From Bacillota bacterium (lineage in GTDB: Bacteria; Bacillota; DTU030): a stretch of DNA of 8,682 nucleotides. Both the position numbers and the translations under genes were made by a program. Below are positions 1-6,375 of this stretch, piece after piece. How positions within the stretch are numbered: position 1 is the first letter of the stretch; the number at the start of each line of letters is the position of its first letter. The stretch spans positions 1 to 8,682 of the forward strand of contig DUTA01000088.1 of the NCBI GenBank assembly GCA_012842325.1, written 5' to 3'. The notes below the pieces were generated by a model. The model searched no databases. It saw only the letters and a list, made by a program, of their open reading frames with translations, and had not been told where the DNA came from.

Positions 1-39
1 CCCGCATCTAGGAGTTATTGTCTATTATTCCCATTCCCC

Positions 40-399
40 TCAAATAAAACCGCTCCGGTCATGAAAACCCCCGCTCTTCCTCAGCATACCGTCAATATAT
101 TCCAGGGCCCGTTCCGTCTTCTGCAATTGCAGAAGGCCGTAAATAACCTGCAGGTGATTGAGGAAATCGTGCCTTTGCTGCCGCAATTGTTCAGGAATCC
201 TGTCCCCCCCGGGCTCCCCTTCTTCTATTCGCAGGCTGAACAGCGTCAACACAATGACCAGGGAAAAGAAGATACCCAGCCCGGCTGCCAGTTGGAGGCA
301 ACGGCCGCCCTCTAAGCGGCAGAAATAGGCACTGCCACCCAGCAACAGGGCTTCAACCAGAAGAATAGACCTTGCTTTCACCCAGGAAGTCGAAAACAT
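40..399 (-). CDS. Membrane-anchored Spo0B-like phosphotransferase/sensor domain protein
   Basis: This is a 119-residue protein with two hydrophobic segments (about 12-26 and 35-55), probably a membrane hairpin. A helical domain with the Spo0B-type H-box follows: QLRQQRHDFLNHLQVIYGLL (about 72-91). The His of RHDFLNHLQ (H77) matches the phospho-accepting His30 of Bacillus subtilis Spo0B (RHDWMNKLQ). A second helix TERALEYID completes the dimerisation hairpin. The C-terminal ATPase-like domain of sensor kinases is absent, and the protein is shorter than B. subtilis Spo0B (192). Place after rpmA matches spo0B in Bacillus, where obg follows. A role in the sporulation phosphorelay is likely by family and position, not shown. 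ATG 399 has GAAGAAGGG 6 bases upstream; a TTG at 405 is less likely. The remaining 39 bases to the window edge show no supported gene. Confidence 0.78.
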   Translation of the reverse strand: MFSTSWVKARSILLVEALLLGGSAYFCRLEGGRCLQLAAGLGIFFSLVIVLTLFSLRIEEGEPGGDRIPEQLRQQRHDFLNHLQVIYGLLQLQKTERALEYIDGMLRKSGGFHDRSGFI

Positions 400-425
400 G
401 GACAACCCTTCTTCCGCCTTATTTG

Positions 426-455
426 CCTATAATCTTTCGACGTAACCCCGGGCAA
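426..455 (-). promoter_or_regulatory. Weak promoter candidate of the Spo0B-like gene, with a Spo0A-box-like site
   Basis: The 146 bases between the terminator and the Spo0B-like gene should hold a promoter. The best vegetative match I see is TTGCCC (455-450), 18 bases, TATAGG (431-426), each four of six. Between them CGTCGAA (442-436) matches six of seven bases of the Spo0A box TGTCGAA. Both matches are weak and could be chance. Confidence 0.3.
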
Positions 456-545
456 TCCTTCTTTCCTGGGGCGCAGAATAGCGTATTGTTCCCCCTCTTC
501 TGCGGATAAAGATGACTCCAATCAGGCACTGGCCGGAACACAGAT

Positions 546-575
546 AAAAACCGCCATCCCTCAGGCTGGCGGTTT
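546..575 (-). terminator. Rho-independent terminator of rplU-prp-rpmA
   Basis: AAACCGCCA (575-567) pairs perfectly with TGGCGGTTT (556-548) around a ten-base loop. The 3' arm runs into TTTTT (550-546). It lies just after the rpmA stop. It should end the ribosomal transcript, so the Spo0B-like gene further on needs its own promoter. Confidence 0.92.
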
Positions 576-591
576 GCTTCCATCTAGAAAA

Positions 592-879
592 TCAGACTGC
601 CCCTTCAGCGTAAACGCTGACCTGTTTTTTCTGCTTTCCTCTGCGTTCAAAGGTTACAATACCATCCACCAGGGCATAGAGGGTATCATCCTTGCCCAGG
701 CCAACGTTCATCCCGGGAAAAATCCTGGTACCACGCTGACGGACAAGGATACTGCCGGCTGTAACAAACTGGCCATCATGGCGCTTGATCCCGAGGCGTT
801 TCGATTCGCTGTCCCGGCCGTTCCGGGAACTGCCAACACCCTTTTTATGGGCAAAAAGCTGAAGATCCATCCGCCGCAT
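592..879 (-). CDS. rpmA: 50S ribosomal protein L27 with Prp-cleavable N-terminus
   Basis: This is ribosomal protein L27, whose N-terminal end reaches the peptidyl transferase centre. It has 95 residues. It shows HKKGVGSSRNGRDSESKRLG near the start, GQFVTAGSILVRQRGTRIFPG in the middle (read as two adjoining blocks) and KKQVSVYAE at the end. The first nine residues, MRRMDLQLF, form the Firmicute-type extension; Prp is expected to cut after F9 before AHKKG. ATG 879 is chosen because GGAGGTGG lies 6 bases upstream; the longer reading frame to 900 would start inside prp without a site. An intrinsic terminator follows 16 bases after the stop. Confidence 0.97.
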   Translation of the reverse strand: MRRMDLQLFAHKKGVGSSRNGRDSESKRLGIKRHDGQFVTAGSILVRQRGTRIFPGMNVGLGKDDTLYALVDGIVTFERRGKQKKQVSVYAEGAV

Positions 880-880
880 T

Positions 881-1213
881 CTAGTCCACCTCCCCTTCAC
901 TTATACAGACGCAGTCTGGATACTCTGCTGCCACACCGGCCAGTCCCAAAACCATCGTCTCCAAAATGGCATCGACCTGGGCAGCAAGGGCTGCCGGCCT
1001 TTCCTGTAAACGGCATTCCAGCAGACCGGCTTCAATAACCACCTTCGGCTCCAGACCCAAATACTCCTCCAAACCGATAATGGCGGCCTGGGTCAAGGCC
1101 GAGACAGCAGCGCAGACAATATCCTTTCCATAGGTCCCCTGCCCGGCATGGCCCCTGACCCTGAAACCCAGGATCCGTCCTTCCTTATCCCGCTCGAGAG
1201 AAATCCTGATCAT
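881..1213 (-). CDS. prp: Ribosomal-processing cysteine protease Prp (YsxB family)
   Basis: Prp is a small cysteine protease that removes the N-terminal peptide of ribosomal protein L27 in Firmicutes and relatives; the cleavage is essential in Staphylococcus aureus. The 110 residues are normal for the family. The catalytic pair is visible as H22 in RGHAGQG and C34 in GKDIVCAAVSAL. It sits between rplU and rpmA, as is usual. It starts on the rplU stop codon (TAATG), and its own stop lies one base before the rpmA start. The substrate gene is therefore the next gene, and its product keeps the cleavage site. Confidence is high. Confidence 0.95.
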   Translation of the reverse strand: MIRISLERDKEGRILGFRVRGHAGQGTYGKDIVCAAVSALTQAAIIGLEEYLGLEPKVVIEAGLLECRLQERPAALAAQVDAILETMVLGLAGVAAEYPDCVCISEGEVD

Positions 1214-1524
1214 TATCCTCTAATTTCTTCGATCTGCACCCTGGTAAAGGGCTGGCGGTGGCCGTACCGGCGCCGGTAGTTGGATTTGGCCTTGTACTTA
1301 AACACCAGGATCTTTTTGTGTTTATCGTGTTCCAGGACCTTGGCCACTACCCTGGCCCCCTCCACATAGGGAGTACCCACCTGCAATTTATCATCCTGCT
1401 TCAGGGCCAGTACCCGGTCAAATTCTACCTTCCCGCCAACTTCAGCCGGGAGCTTTTCGACAAAGACCACATCCCCGGGCTGCACCTTATACTGCTTGCC
1501 GCCAGTTTCGATAATGGCATACAC
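1213..1524 (-). CDS. rplU: 50S ribosomal protein L21
   Basis: This is ribosomal protein L21, which binds 23S rRNA in the large subunit. The 103 residues equal the usual length. YAIIETGGKQYKVQPGD at the start, KVGTPYVEGA-type sequence in the middle, and the basic KYKAKSNYRRRYGHRQPFTRVQI tail region in two parts (about residues 75-98) are typical. The start is the GTG at 1524, with AGGAGGTGG ending 8 bases upstream; an ATG four codons earlier would overlap that site and give a non-standard N-terminus. The stop TAA shares one base with the ATG of prp (TAATG), so translation is coupled. Expression is probably set by the sigma-A promoter and the L21 leader upstream. Confidence 0.98.
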   Translation of the reverse strand: MYAIIETGGKQYKVQPGDVVFVEKLPAEVGGKVEFDRVLALKQDDKLQVGTPYVEGARVVAKVLEHDKHKKILVFKYKAKSNYRRRYGHRQPFTRVQIEEIRG

Positions 1525-1628
1525 GGTAATCTCCACCTCCTCGCATCAGACTCGCCGGGTCAGGTATGTCCGCAGACATTTGGAACCTGCGCCGTGCGGT
1601 TGGAGCGAAGCTGCCGGGACAGCTCGAC
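1525..1628 (-). ncRNA. L21 leader, structured 5' UTR of rplU
   Basis: The transcribed leader of about 100 bases lies between the promoter and the rplU start. It can fold into a 5' hairpin AGCTG/CAGCT (1624-1620 with 1613-1609). A second hairpin has CAGGT/ACCTG (1589-1585 with 1565-1561) enclosing ATGTC/GACAT (1579-1575 with 1570-1566) around a TGCG loop. The leader ends in the ribosome binding site AGGAGGTGG. Low-GC Gram-positive bacteria have a known L21 leader family at exactly this place, thought to bind L21 and control the operon. The placement is firm; assignment to that family is from memory and position, and a covariance model search would settle it. Confidence 0.7.
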
Positions 1629-1634
1629 AGAGGT

Positions 1635-1663
1635 ATTGTAGCACAGAGGGGAAGGCATGTCAA
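1635..1663 (-). promoter_or_regulatory. Sigma-A promoter of rplU-prp-rpmA
   Basis: TTGACA (1663-1658), a spacer of exactly 17 bases and TACAAT (1640-1635) form a near-perfect vegetative promoter. TG one base before the -10 adds an extended -10 element. Transcription should start near 1628. The bases just upstream (about 1664-1700) are AT-rich, in contrast to the surroundings, and could act as an UP element. The strength fits a ribosomal protein operon and separates it from the BMC operon. Confidence 0.9.
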
Positions 1664-1667
1664 CCGG

Positions 1668-1679
1668 ATGTATTTACAT
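1668..1679. repeat. Small palindrome next to the rplU -35 box
   Basis: ATGTA-AA-TACAT is an inverted repeat of five-base arms around two bases. It ends four bases upstream of the -35 box of the rplU promoter, within the AT-rich stretch. It could be an operator half-site pair, part of an UP element, or chance; the sequence alone does not decide. Confidence 0.3.
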
Positions 1680-1688
1680 AATTTTCCG

Positions 1689-1749
1689 ATAATTAATAAG
1701 AGGGTAAGTAGAGACGAATTGTCTGCCGCATCCCCATCCCTACTCACCC
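1689..1749 (-). terminator. Terminator-like hairpin at end of BMC operon
   Basis: Sixteen bases after the last shell gene, GGGTGAGTAG (1749-1740) can pair with CTACTTACCC (1711-1702). That makes ten pairs, one of them G-U. A small inner stem AGAC/GTCT (1724-1721 with 1715-1712) stacks directly on it, leaving a 15-base bulge. The stem is followed by the T-rich TCTTATTAATTAT. The large loop and broken T-run make it weaker than a textbook terminator, but the place is right and nothing else in the spacer would stop transcription of the BMC operon. Confidence 0.45.
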
Positions 1750-1764
1750 AACAGGGGCACGGAA

Positions 1765-2067
1765 TCATTCCCCTGCCGCAGCCCTGGTAACGGCGGCCAG
1801 GGCAGCCGTAACTGCCGCGGTAGAGCCAAAGAAAGCCACGGTGCTAATATGCTGGGGACAATTGCCAAGCAGCTCTACCGCAATGACATCGGCGGCCTTC
1901 TGGCCCACATCGGCCCAATAGAAGAGACTGGGAAGATCCGACTGGACCAGGCCCACCGCAGCAAAGGTCTTCCCTTCGATTTCCCGGCGCATTTCCCGGG
2001 GGATGCGCCGGGAAAGCATGGCCAGGGTTCCCGGTCGTGGAGCCCGGATAAAGCGGGTCTTTACCAT
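1765..2067 (-). CDS. Circularly permuted BMC shell protein (PduU/EutS-like)
   Basis: This is a 100-residue small shell protein. Residues 36-95 read as a BMC domain: FAAVGLVQSDLPSLFYWADVGQKAADVIAVELLG, then TVAFFGSTAAVTAALAAV. The final strand of ordinary BMC domains (VIPRPHEEL type) is missing at the C-terminus. A similar segment, RFIRAPRPGTLAML, stands at the N-terminus instead. That is the sign of a circularly permuted BMC domain, as in PduU and EutS. Position after pduT also fits pduU, but sequence likeness to enterobacterial PduU is low, so I give no symbol. The pore-loop position carries Cys70-Pro-Gln-His73. I chose ATG 2067 because AAGGA lies 8 bases upstream; the ATG at 2076 has that site directly against it. 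It is the last gene of the operon. Confidence 0.8.
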   Translation of the reverse strand: MVKTRFIRAPRPGTLAMLSRRIPREMRREIEGKTFAAVGLVQSDLPSLFYWADVGQKAADVIAVELLGNCPQHISTVAFFGSTAAVTAALAAVTRAAAGE

Positions 2068-2082
2068 TTTCCCCATCCTTCA

Positions 2083-2622
2083 CTAAAAGGTTAGCTGGCG
2101 GTTAGGCGAGGGAATGATGGCCGTAGCCACCAGAATTCCTTCATCTTTGAACTTGGCTTCCACGCTTTTTACTGCCGCTTCTACGGCAGCCAGTTCCCCA
2201 CACAGGGCAACAAAGGCCTTTCCGCCCATACCCCGGGCAAGGCGGATTTCCAGCAGGTTAACATTGCCCGCCTTGGCCGCAGTATCGCCCACAATGACTC
2301 CGGAGGCGGCGTCAACGGTCTCGATTACACCCAGGGCACCTTTCAGCTCGAAGGTGGTGGTAGCCGACAGGGCGGGAAAGACAGAGGCATGGACCTGGGG
2401 CAGCACCAGATCGGCTATGACATGGGGAGGGTCATACTCGATTCCCTTCCTGACCGCAAAGCGAACAGCTTCCACATCGCCGGACACCATGGCAATAAAC
2501 TTGCCCGGGCATAAAACCGTTGCCACGAGGAGCTCAACATTGCCGGCCTTGAGCATGGCATCACAGGCAGCAATGCCACGGGCGATACTCTTGTATTCAA
2601 TTAAACCCAGGGCCTTATCCAT
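2083..2622 (-). CDS. pduT: Tandem-BMC-domain shell protein with Fe-S pore Cys (PduT)
   Basis: This is a 179-residue shell protein with two BMC domains, residues 2-85 (ALGLIEYKSIARGIAACDAM) and 95-179 (ALGVIETVDAASGVIVGDTA). It is expected to form a trimer that mimics a hexamer. C38 in VLCPGKF sits in the pore loop of domain 1. In Salmonella PduT the Cys at this position from three subunits holds a [4Fe-4S] cluster at the trimer pore, so a redox-conducting pore is likely here too. The link HASVFPALS between domains and the final SPNRQL match the family. The ATG overlaps the end of pduS by 8 bases, in line with the known PduS-PduT partnership. The PduU-type gene follows after 15 bases. Confidence 0.94.
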   Translation of the reverse strand: MDKALGLIEYKSIARGIAACDAMLKAGNVELLVATVLCPGKFIAMVSGDVEAVRFAVRKGIEYDPPHVIADLVLPQVHASVFPALSATTTFELKGALGVIETVDAASGVIVGDTAAKAGNVNLLEIRLARGMGGKAFVALCGELAAVEAAVKSVEAKFKDEGILVATAIIPSPNRQLTF

Positions 2623-3967
2623 TGTCTGCCACCTCTTTTCCTTTTTCGGCCACGATGGTAATGGCCGCGGGGGTTACTGCGGTAACCTTTCCCGTTATGC
2701 TGGCATGAATGCGCGCCCCCAGGCTGCCTGCCGGGACATCGGCCACCAGATCGCCCCTGGACACCTGCTGGCCCACCTGGACCACCGGGACTGCCGGCGC
2801 CCCGGCATGCTGCTTCAGGAGCAGGGTTACCTGATCCGGTGTGATGGTTTCTTGCCGCAGGGGAGGCTTGGGCGGATAATTGGCCAGTCCCAACCTCTTC
2901 AGCAGCCTGGATACAGGCACCCGGCGGTATTCCCGCCAGGGATGTACCTCCCGCTCTACGCCTTTGTATAGGTTTGGGACCCCCTGTTCCCGTAGTTCTT
3001 TCTTTAAAGCCTGATTAACCCGGCGGGGAGACAGGCCCATGGGGCAGGCATAGAGGTCGCAGACACCGCATTCGCTGCACAAATAGGCCTCCGCTGCTGC
3101 CCGGGCCTCATAACCGGGATAACTGACCAGCAACATCATCTTGTGGGGTTCCAGCTGGTGTCCCAGGTGATAGCGGGGGCACATTTCGGTGCATTCCCGA
3201 CACTGGCAGCAGGCAGCCCGGGCCTGCCGCAGTATATGGGGTATGGGCATGGAGCGAACCGTTATCACCGGGCTGGTTTCCGGCAACACCAGGATCCCCT
3301 TGGTTGTCTTGGTAACGGGCTGCTCCAGATCCTCAACCAGCTCTCCCATCATGGGTCCGCCTGACAGTACTCTGTAGGCGGCAATACTGGGACCACCGGC
3401 CAGGGACAGGAGGTCCTTAATCCTGACACCCAGGGGGACATGAAAGGTCCCCGGCCTGTTGACGGCCCCGTTTACCGTTACCCAGGTGCCCGTTACCGGC
3501 CGCCCGGCTTCCCCTTCGACCAGGTTCCAGAGGGTTTCCACGTTCAGGACCACCGTTTTGATGGCCAGGGGTATTCCCCCCGGGGGTACCCGTTTCCCCA
3601 GGGCTTCATACACCAGGACAAATTCATCGCCGGCAGGATAAAAATCACCCAGCTGCACTACCTCCAGGTTGGGATAAGAAGCTGTTGCCCTTTGCAGGGC
3701 CAAAACGGCTTCTTTATTCTTTGCTTTGACGGCAAAGACGGCTTTTTGCGCCTCCACGGCAGTGCGGACCTTCTCCAGCATGGCCGCCAGTTGAGAAGAA
3801 AATTCTACCATCAGATGGTAGTCAACGCTCAGCAGGGGTTCACACTCGGCGCCGTTTACAATGACCATGTCAACGGCCACGTCCAGCTTGACATGGGTAG
3901 GAAAACCGGCACCACCTGCACCTACTACACCAGCCCGGTAAGCCAGTTCGGCCACTTCGTTTTTCAC
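2615..3967 (-). CDS. pduS: Cobalamin reductase PduS (RnfC-like Fe-S flavoprotein)
   Basis: PduS reduces cob(III)alamin towards cob(I)alamin for PduO and is thought to pass electrons across the shell with PduT. Numbering from the GTG at 3967 gives 450 residues, close to Salmonella PduS. The N-terminus AGVVGAGGAGFPTHVKL (12-28) is the Gly-rich NADH/FMN site of the RnfC/Nqo1-like fold. NGAECEPLLSVD follows. Two [4Fe-4S] clusters are readable: C253, C256, C259, C263 (CxxCxxCxxxCP) and C297, C300, C303, C308. A barrel-sandwich-like segment lies near 392-440. GTG 3967 has GGGGGG 7 bases upstream and gives the usual N-terminus. In-frame ATGs at 3982 and 4003 are possible but poorly served by a binding site. 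The last 8 bases overlap pduT. Confidence 0.92.
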   Translation of the reverse strand: MKNEVAELAYRAGVVGAGGAGFPTHVKLDVAVDMVIVNGAECEPLLSVDYHLMVEFSSQLAAMLEKVRTAVEAQKAVFAVKAKNKEAVLALQRATASYPNLEVVQLGDFYPAGDEFVLVYEALGKRVPPGGIPLAIKTVVLNVETLWNLVEGEAGRPVTGTWVTVNGAVNRPGTFHVPLGVRIKDLLSLAGGPSIAAYRVLSGGPMMGELVEDLEQPVTKTTKGILVLPETSPVITVRSMPIPHILRQARAACCQCRECTEMCPRYHLGHQLEPHKMMLLVSYPGYEARAAAEAYLCSECGVCDLYACPMGLSPRRVNQALKKELREQGVPNLYKGVEREVHPWREYRRVPVSRLLKRLGLANYPPKPPLRQETITPDQVTLLLKQHAGAPAVPVVQVGQQVSRGDLVADVPAGSLGARIHASITGKVTAVTPAAITIVAEKGKEVADNG

Positions 3968-3983
3968 CTGCAAGCCCCCCATC

Positions 3984-5393
3984 CTACCGAATAGATAGAG
4001 CATCTATGAGGACACACCGGCGGCGGCGGGTAAAGGTCCGGGCAGAGGTCAGGCCTTCTCCGGTCGGACCGGCAATGGTAAAGGTTGTAAAGCCCTCTCC
4101 ACCGACACCGATACCGGCGTAGGAAGGACCGTTCTTGACGAAAATGGTGGTCTGGATCGCCCTTGCCATACGGGTCATATGGTCCACATTTTTGGAATGC
4201 ATAATGGCGGTGTGTTTAAAGCCATGTTCCACTTCCACGGCGACAGCGATAGCTTCCTCAATGTCTTTCACCCGGACCAGGGGAAGTATGGGCATCATCA
4301 ATTCTTCCTGGACAAAGGGGTGTTCCCTGTCCACCTCGACCAGCAGGCAGCGCTTGTCCGGCGGCAGTTCCAGGCCCAGGGCCGCCCTGGCGATGACAGC
4401 GGCATCCCGGCCGATGAATTCCCGTTTGGGTTTACCCTTTTCATCCAGGACCTTGGCGGCCAGGGCATCGATATCCCCCTGGTTCTTCACATGATAACCG
4501 CCGTTTTTCAGCAAATTAAACAGGAGGTAATCGGCAATACTCTCCACTGCGATAATTTCCTTTTCGGCAATGCAGGGAATATTGTTGTCAAAGGTGCTGC
4601 CGGCAATAATGTCGTGACCGGCCTTCTCAATATCAGCCGTTTCGTCCACCACCACCGGTGGATTGCCTGCCCCGGCGCCGATGGCTTTTTTCCCGGATTT
4701 CAACACAGCCCGGACCAAACCGGGGCCCCCGGTGGCAACCAGCAGGTTTATCCTGGGATGCTGGAACATGATCTGGGTTTTCTCCAGGCTCGGTTCCCTG
4801 ATGGAAACCACAATATCCTCCGGTCCCCCGGCGGCAAGAATTGCTTCATTGATAAGCTCTACCGCCCGCAGGGAACACTTCTTGGCGCCAGGATGGGGGC
4901 TGAACACGACACTGTTTCCCCCGGCAATCATCCCAATGGAGTTGCAAAAAACCGTCGCTACCGGGTTGGTAGAGGGGGTGATGGCCCCGATGACACCAAA
5001 GGGAGACATCTCCACCAGGGTCAGGCCCTTGTCCCCCGACCAGGCCTCGGTAACCAGGTCTTCAGTACCCGGCGTTTTGTCGGCGACCAGGTGATGCTTG
5101 AGAACCTTGTCGGCGACGCGGCCCATGCCTGTTTCGGCAACGGCCAGCTGGGCCAGTTCTTCGGCGTGCTGGCGCAGCGTTTGCCGGATGGCGGCAATCA
5201 ACTTTTCCCTTTCTTCCAAATTCAGCTTCACCAGCTTTTTCTGCCCGGCGGCCGCCCGCTCGATGGCCACTTCCATATCATCATAGACACCGGGCAGGTC
5301 TTTACCGGCCTTCCCAGGCAACCCGTTGCCCAGCCTGGCCAGAACTTCCTGGACAATTTCCTGCAGTTGTGCTGGATCTAGTTCAAGTGTCAT
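3984..5393 (-). CDS. pduP: CoA-acylating propionaldehyde dehydrogenase (PduP)
   Basis: This enzyme oxidises propionaldehyde (or a similar short aldehyde) with NAD+ and CoA to acyl-CoA inside the microcompartment, keeping the toxic aldehyde away from the cytosol. The length of 469 is near the enterobacterial 464. The N-terminal 20 residues (LELDPAQLQEIVQEVLARLG) form an amphipathic helix of the encapsulation-peptide type, followed by a Gly/Pro/Lys linker. The aldehyde dehydrogenase fold follows. GVIGAITPSTNPVATV (133-148) and SPHPGAKKCS (165-174) fit the nucleotide and CoA region. C274 in FDNNIPCIAEKE is the catalytic thiol of this family. The C-terminal RTFTRRRRCVLID is also typical. The ATG overlaps the end of pduO by 11 bases, and pduS follows at once. 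The substrate range cannot be told from the sequence. Confidence 0.95.
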   Translation of the reverse strand: MTLELDPAQLQEIVQEVLARLGNGLPGKAGKDLPGVYDDMEVAIERAAAGQKKLVKLNLEEREKLIAAIRQTLRQHAEELAQLAVAETGMGRVADKVLKHHLVADKTPGTEDLVTEAWSGDKGLTLVEMSPFGVIGAITPSTNPVATVFCNSIGMIAGGNSVVFSPHPGAKKCSLRAVELINEAILAAGGPEDIVVSIREPSLEKTQIMFQHPRINLLVATGGPGLVRAVLKSGKKAIGAGAGNPPVVVDETADIEKAGHDIIAGSTFDNNIPCIAEKEIIAVESIADYLLFNLLKNGGYHVKNQGDIDALAAKVLDEKGKPKREFIGRDAAVIARAALGLELPPDKRCLLVEVDREHPFVQEELMMPILPLVRVKDIEEAIAVAVEVEHGFKHTAIMHSKNVDHMTRMARAIQTTIFVKNGPSYAGIGVGGEGFTTFTIAGPTGEGLTSARTFTRRRRCVLIDALSIR

Positions 5394-6375
5394 GTCCTAC
5401 TACCTCCTCCCACAATTCCACTGCTGCCCGGGCAATAATCATATCCTCCGCTACCGTTCCCCCACTCACGCCAATCCCCCCTACTACCTGTCCGTCCCGG
5501 TAGAGGGGATAACCGCCACCAAAGACCACCAGGCTGCCCGGCTGGAAGTTCTCGATACCGTAGAGGGGTCCACCGGGCTGGACCAATTTCGCCACTTCAT
5601 GGGTCGGCATCTTTAACGCCACTGCCGTATAGGCTTTGCCCCGGGCCAGTTCTATACTGGCCAAAAGGGCTCCATCCTGCCGGTCCAGGGAAAGCAGGTT
5701 GCCCCCCCCATCGACCACGGCTGTGACCACGGGAACACCCAGCTGGCCGGCCTTCGCTTCGGCAGCCTCCATTAGTTTGCGCGCCTGGGCTAAAGAGAGG
5801 GTTTCTCCCTGCCTGTTGTTACCCATATATCCCTTCACCTTCTCGGTTACCTGCTGCACCACTTCCCGAAAAACCTCCTGCCGTGCCATCAGATAAAGGA
5901 GATCCGACAGCCGGTTCAGGTACACAATTATTTCTTTTCTCACTTCTTCCCGCTGGGCCAGGATTACAGTTACCCGCTCGGCCCGGCGCACTACCGTCCG
6001 GGCCACGTCCAGGTAGCCGGCCCCCAGGGTGCCGCCCGGCAAAACAAAACCCTTCTGCGGTCCAATTTTTGCCGCTATGGCATCGATAGCCCTTTCCAGC
6101 TCTCCTATATCCTCAGCAGTCAGGCGCTCCTTCAGGCGGCCCGTCTCCCCCGGGGGGGAGGCCAGCTCTGCTGCCAAAAGCTGCAGCTTCTGTTGCACTT
6201 CCTTGAGGCGCTCCTTATTCTCCTGGTCCCTGATCCCGGCCCGAGCTAAACCCAGCCAGGATGAAGCTTCATCCACCGTTCCATAGGCCTCAACCCGCAG
6301 ATTATCTTTAGCCACCCTTTGCCCGCCCAAAAGACTTGTCTGTCCCTCGTCACCCGTTCCAGTGTAAATCTTCAT
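5383..6375 (-). CDS. pduO: PduO: ATP:cob(I)alamin adenosyltransferase fused to a GlcG/HbpS-like domain
   Basis: This is a 330-residue two-domain protein. Residues 1 to about 180 form the PduO-type adenosyltransferase, which makes adenosylcobalamin, the dehydratase cofactor, from ATP and cob(I)alamin. Visible motifs are the ATP-binding TGTGDEGQTSLLGG (5-18), GTVDEASSWLG with D35, KGFVLPGGT with F110, the RRAERV arginines (130-135) and LNRLSDLLYLMAR (153-165). F110 lies where the family has a Phe that helps form four-coordinate cob(II)alamin. Residues about 190-325 form the PduO C-terminal (DUF336/GlcG) domain with a Gly-rich FGGGYPLYRDGQVVGGIGVSGG (285-306). Some members bind heme here, but the only His residues in this protein are H259 and H328. 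Salmonella PduO has about the same length and domain order. The gene overlaps pduN by 4 bases and pduP by 11. The reductase partner is probably PduS. Confidence 0.93.
   Translation of the reverse strand: MKIYTGTGDEGQTSLLGGQRVAKDNLRVEAYGTVDEASSWLGLARAGIRDQENKERLKEVQQKLQLLAAELASPPGETGRLKERLTAEDIGELERAIDAIAAKIGPQKGFVLPGGTLGAGYLDVARTVVRRAERVTVILAQREEVRKEIIVYLNRLSDLLYLMARQEVFREVVQQVTEKVKGYMGNNRQGETLSLAQARKLMEAAEAKAGQLGVPVVTAVVDGGGNLLSLDRQDGALLASIELARGKAYTAVALKMPTHEVAKLVQPGGPLYGIENFQPGSLVVFGGGYPLYRDGQVVGGIGVSGGTVAEDMIIARAAVELWEEVVGHDT

Noticed and set aside
1..39. Possible start of obg or another gene after the Spo0B-like gene
   Set aside because: A minus-strand ATG at 7..5 exists, but no ribosome binding site is seen and too few codons are present to identify anything.
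1213..1536. Longer rplU starting at ATG 1536
   Set aside because: That ATG lies within the AGGAGGTGG ribosome binding site; GTG 1524 has correct spacing and gives the standard 103-residue L21.
1752..1775. Inverted repeat CAGGGG/CCCCTG over the stop of the last shell gene
   Set aside because: The stem is six pairs and no T-run follows, so I prefer the hairpin at 1749-1689 as the terminator.
1487..1790. Short open frames on both strands across the rplU upstream region
   Set aside because: They overlap the promoter, leader and terminator hairpin, have no good ribosome binding sites and resemble no family.
2114..2971. 285-codon open frame on the plus strand
   Set aside because: It lies opposite pduT and pduS, both clear genes, and is Ser/Thr/Ala/Arg-rich as expected of a shadow frame.
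4179..5381. 400-codon open frame on the plus strand
   Set aside because: It is antisense to pduP, whose full family match and catalytic Cys are on the minus strand; the translation shows no family features.
6145..6165. C and G runs within pduO as a possible frameshift site
   Set aside because: The frame is intact from the ATP-binding motif through the C-terminal domain, so there is no sign of a frameshift.
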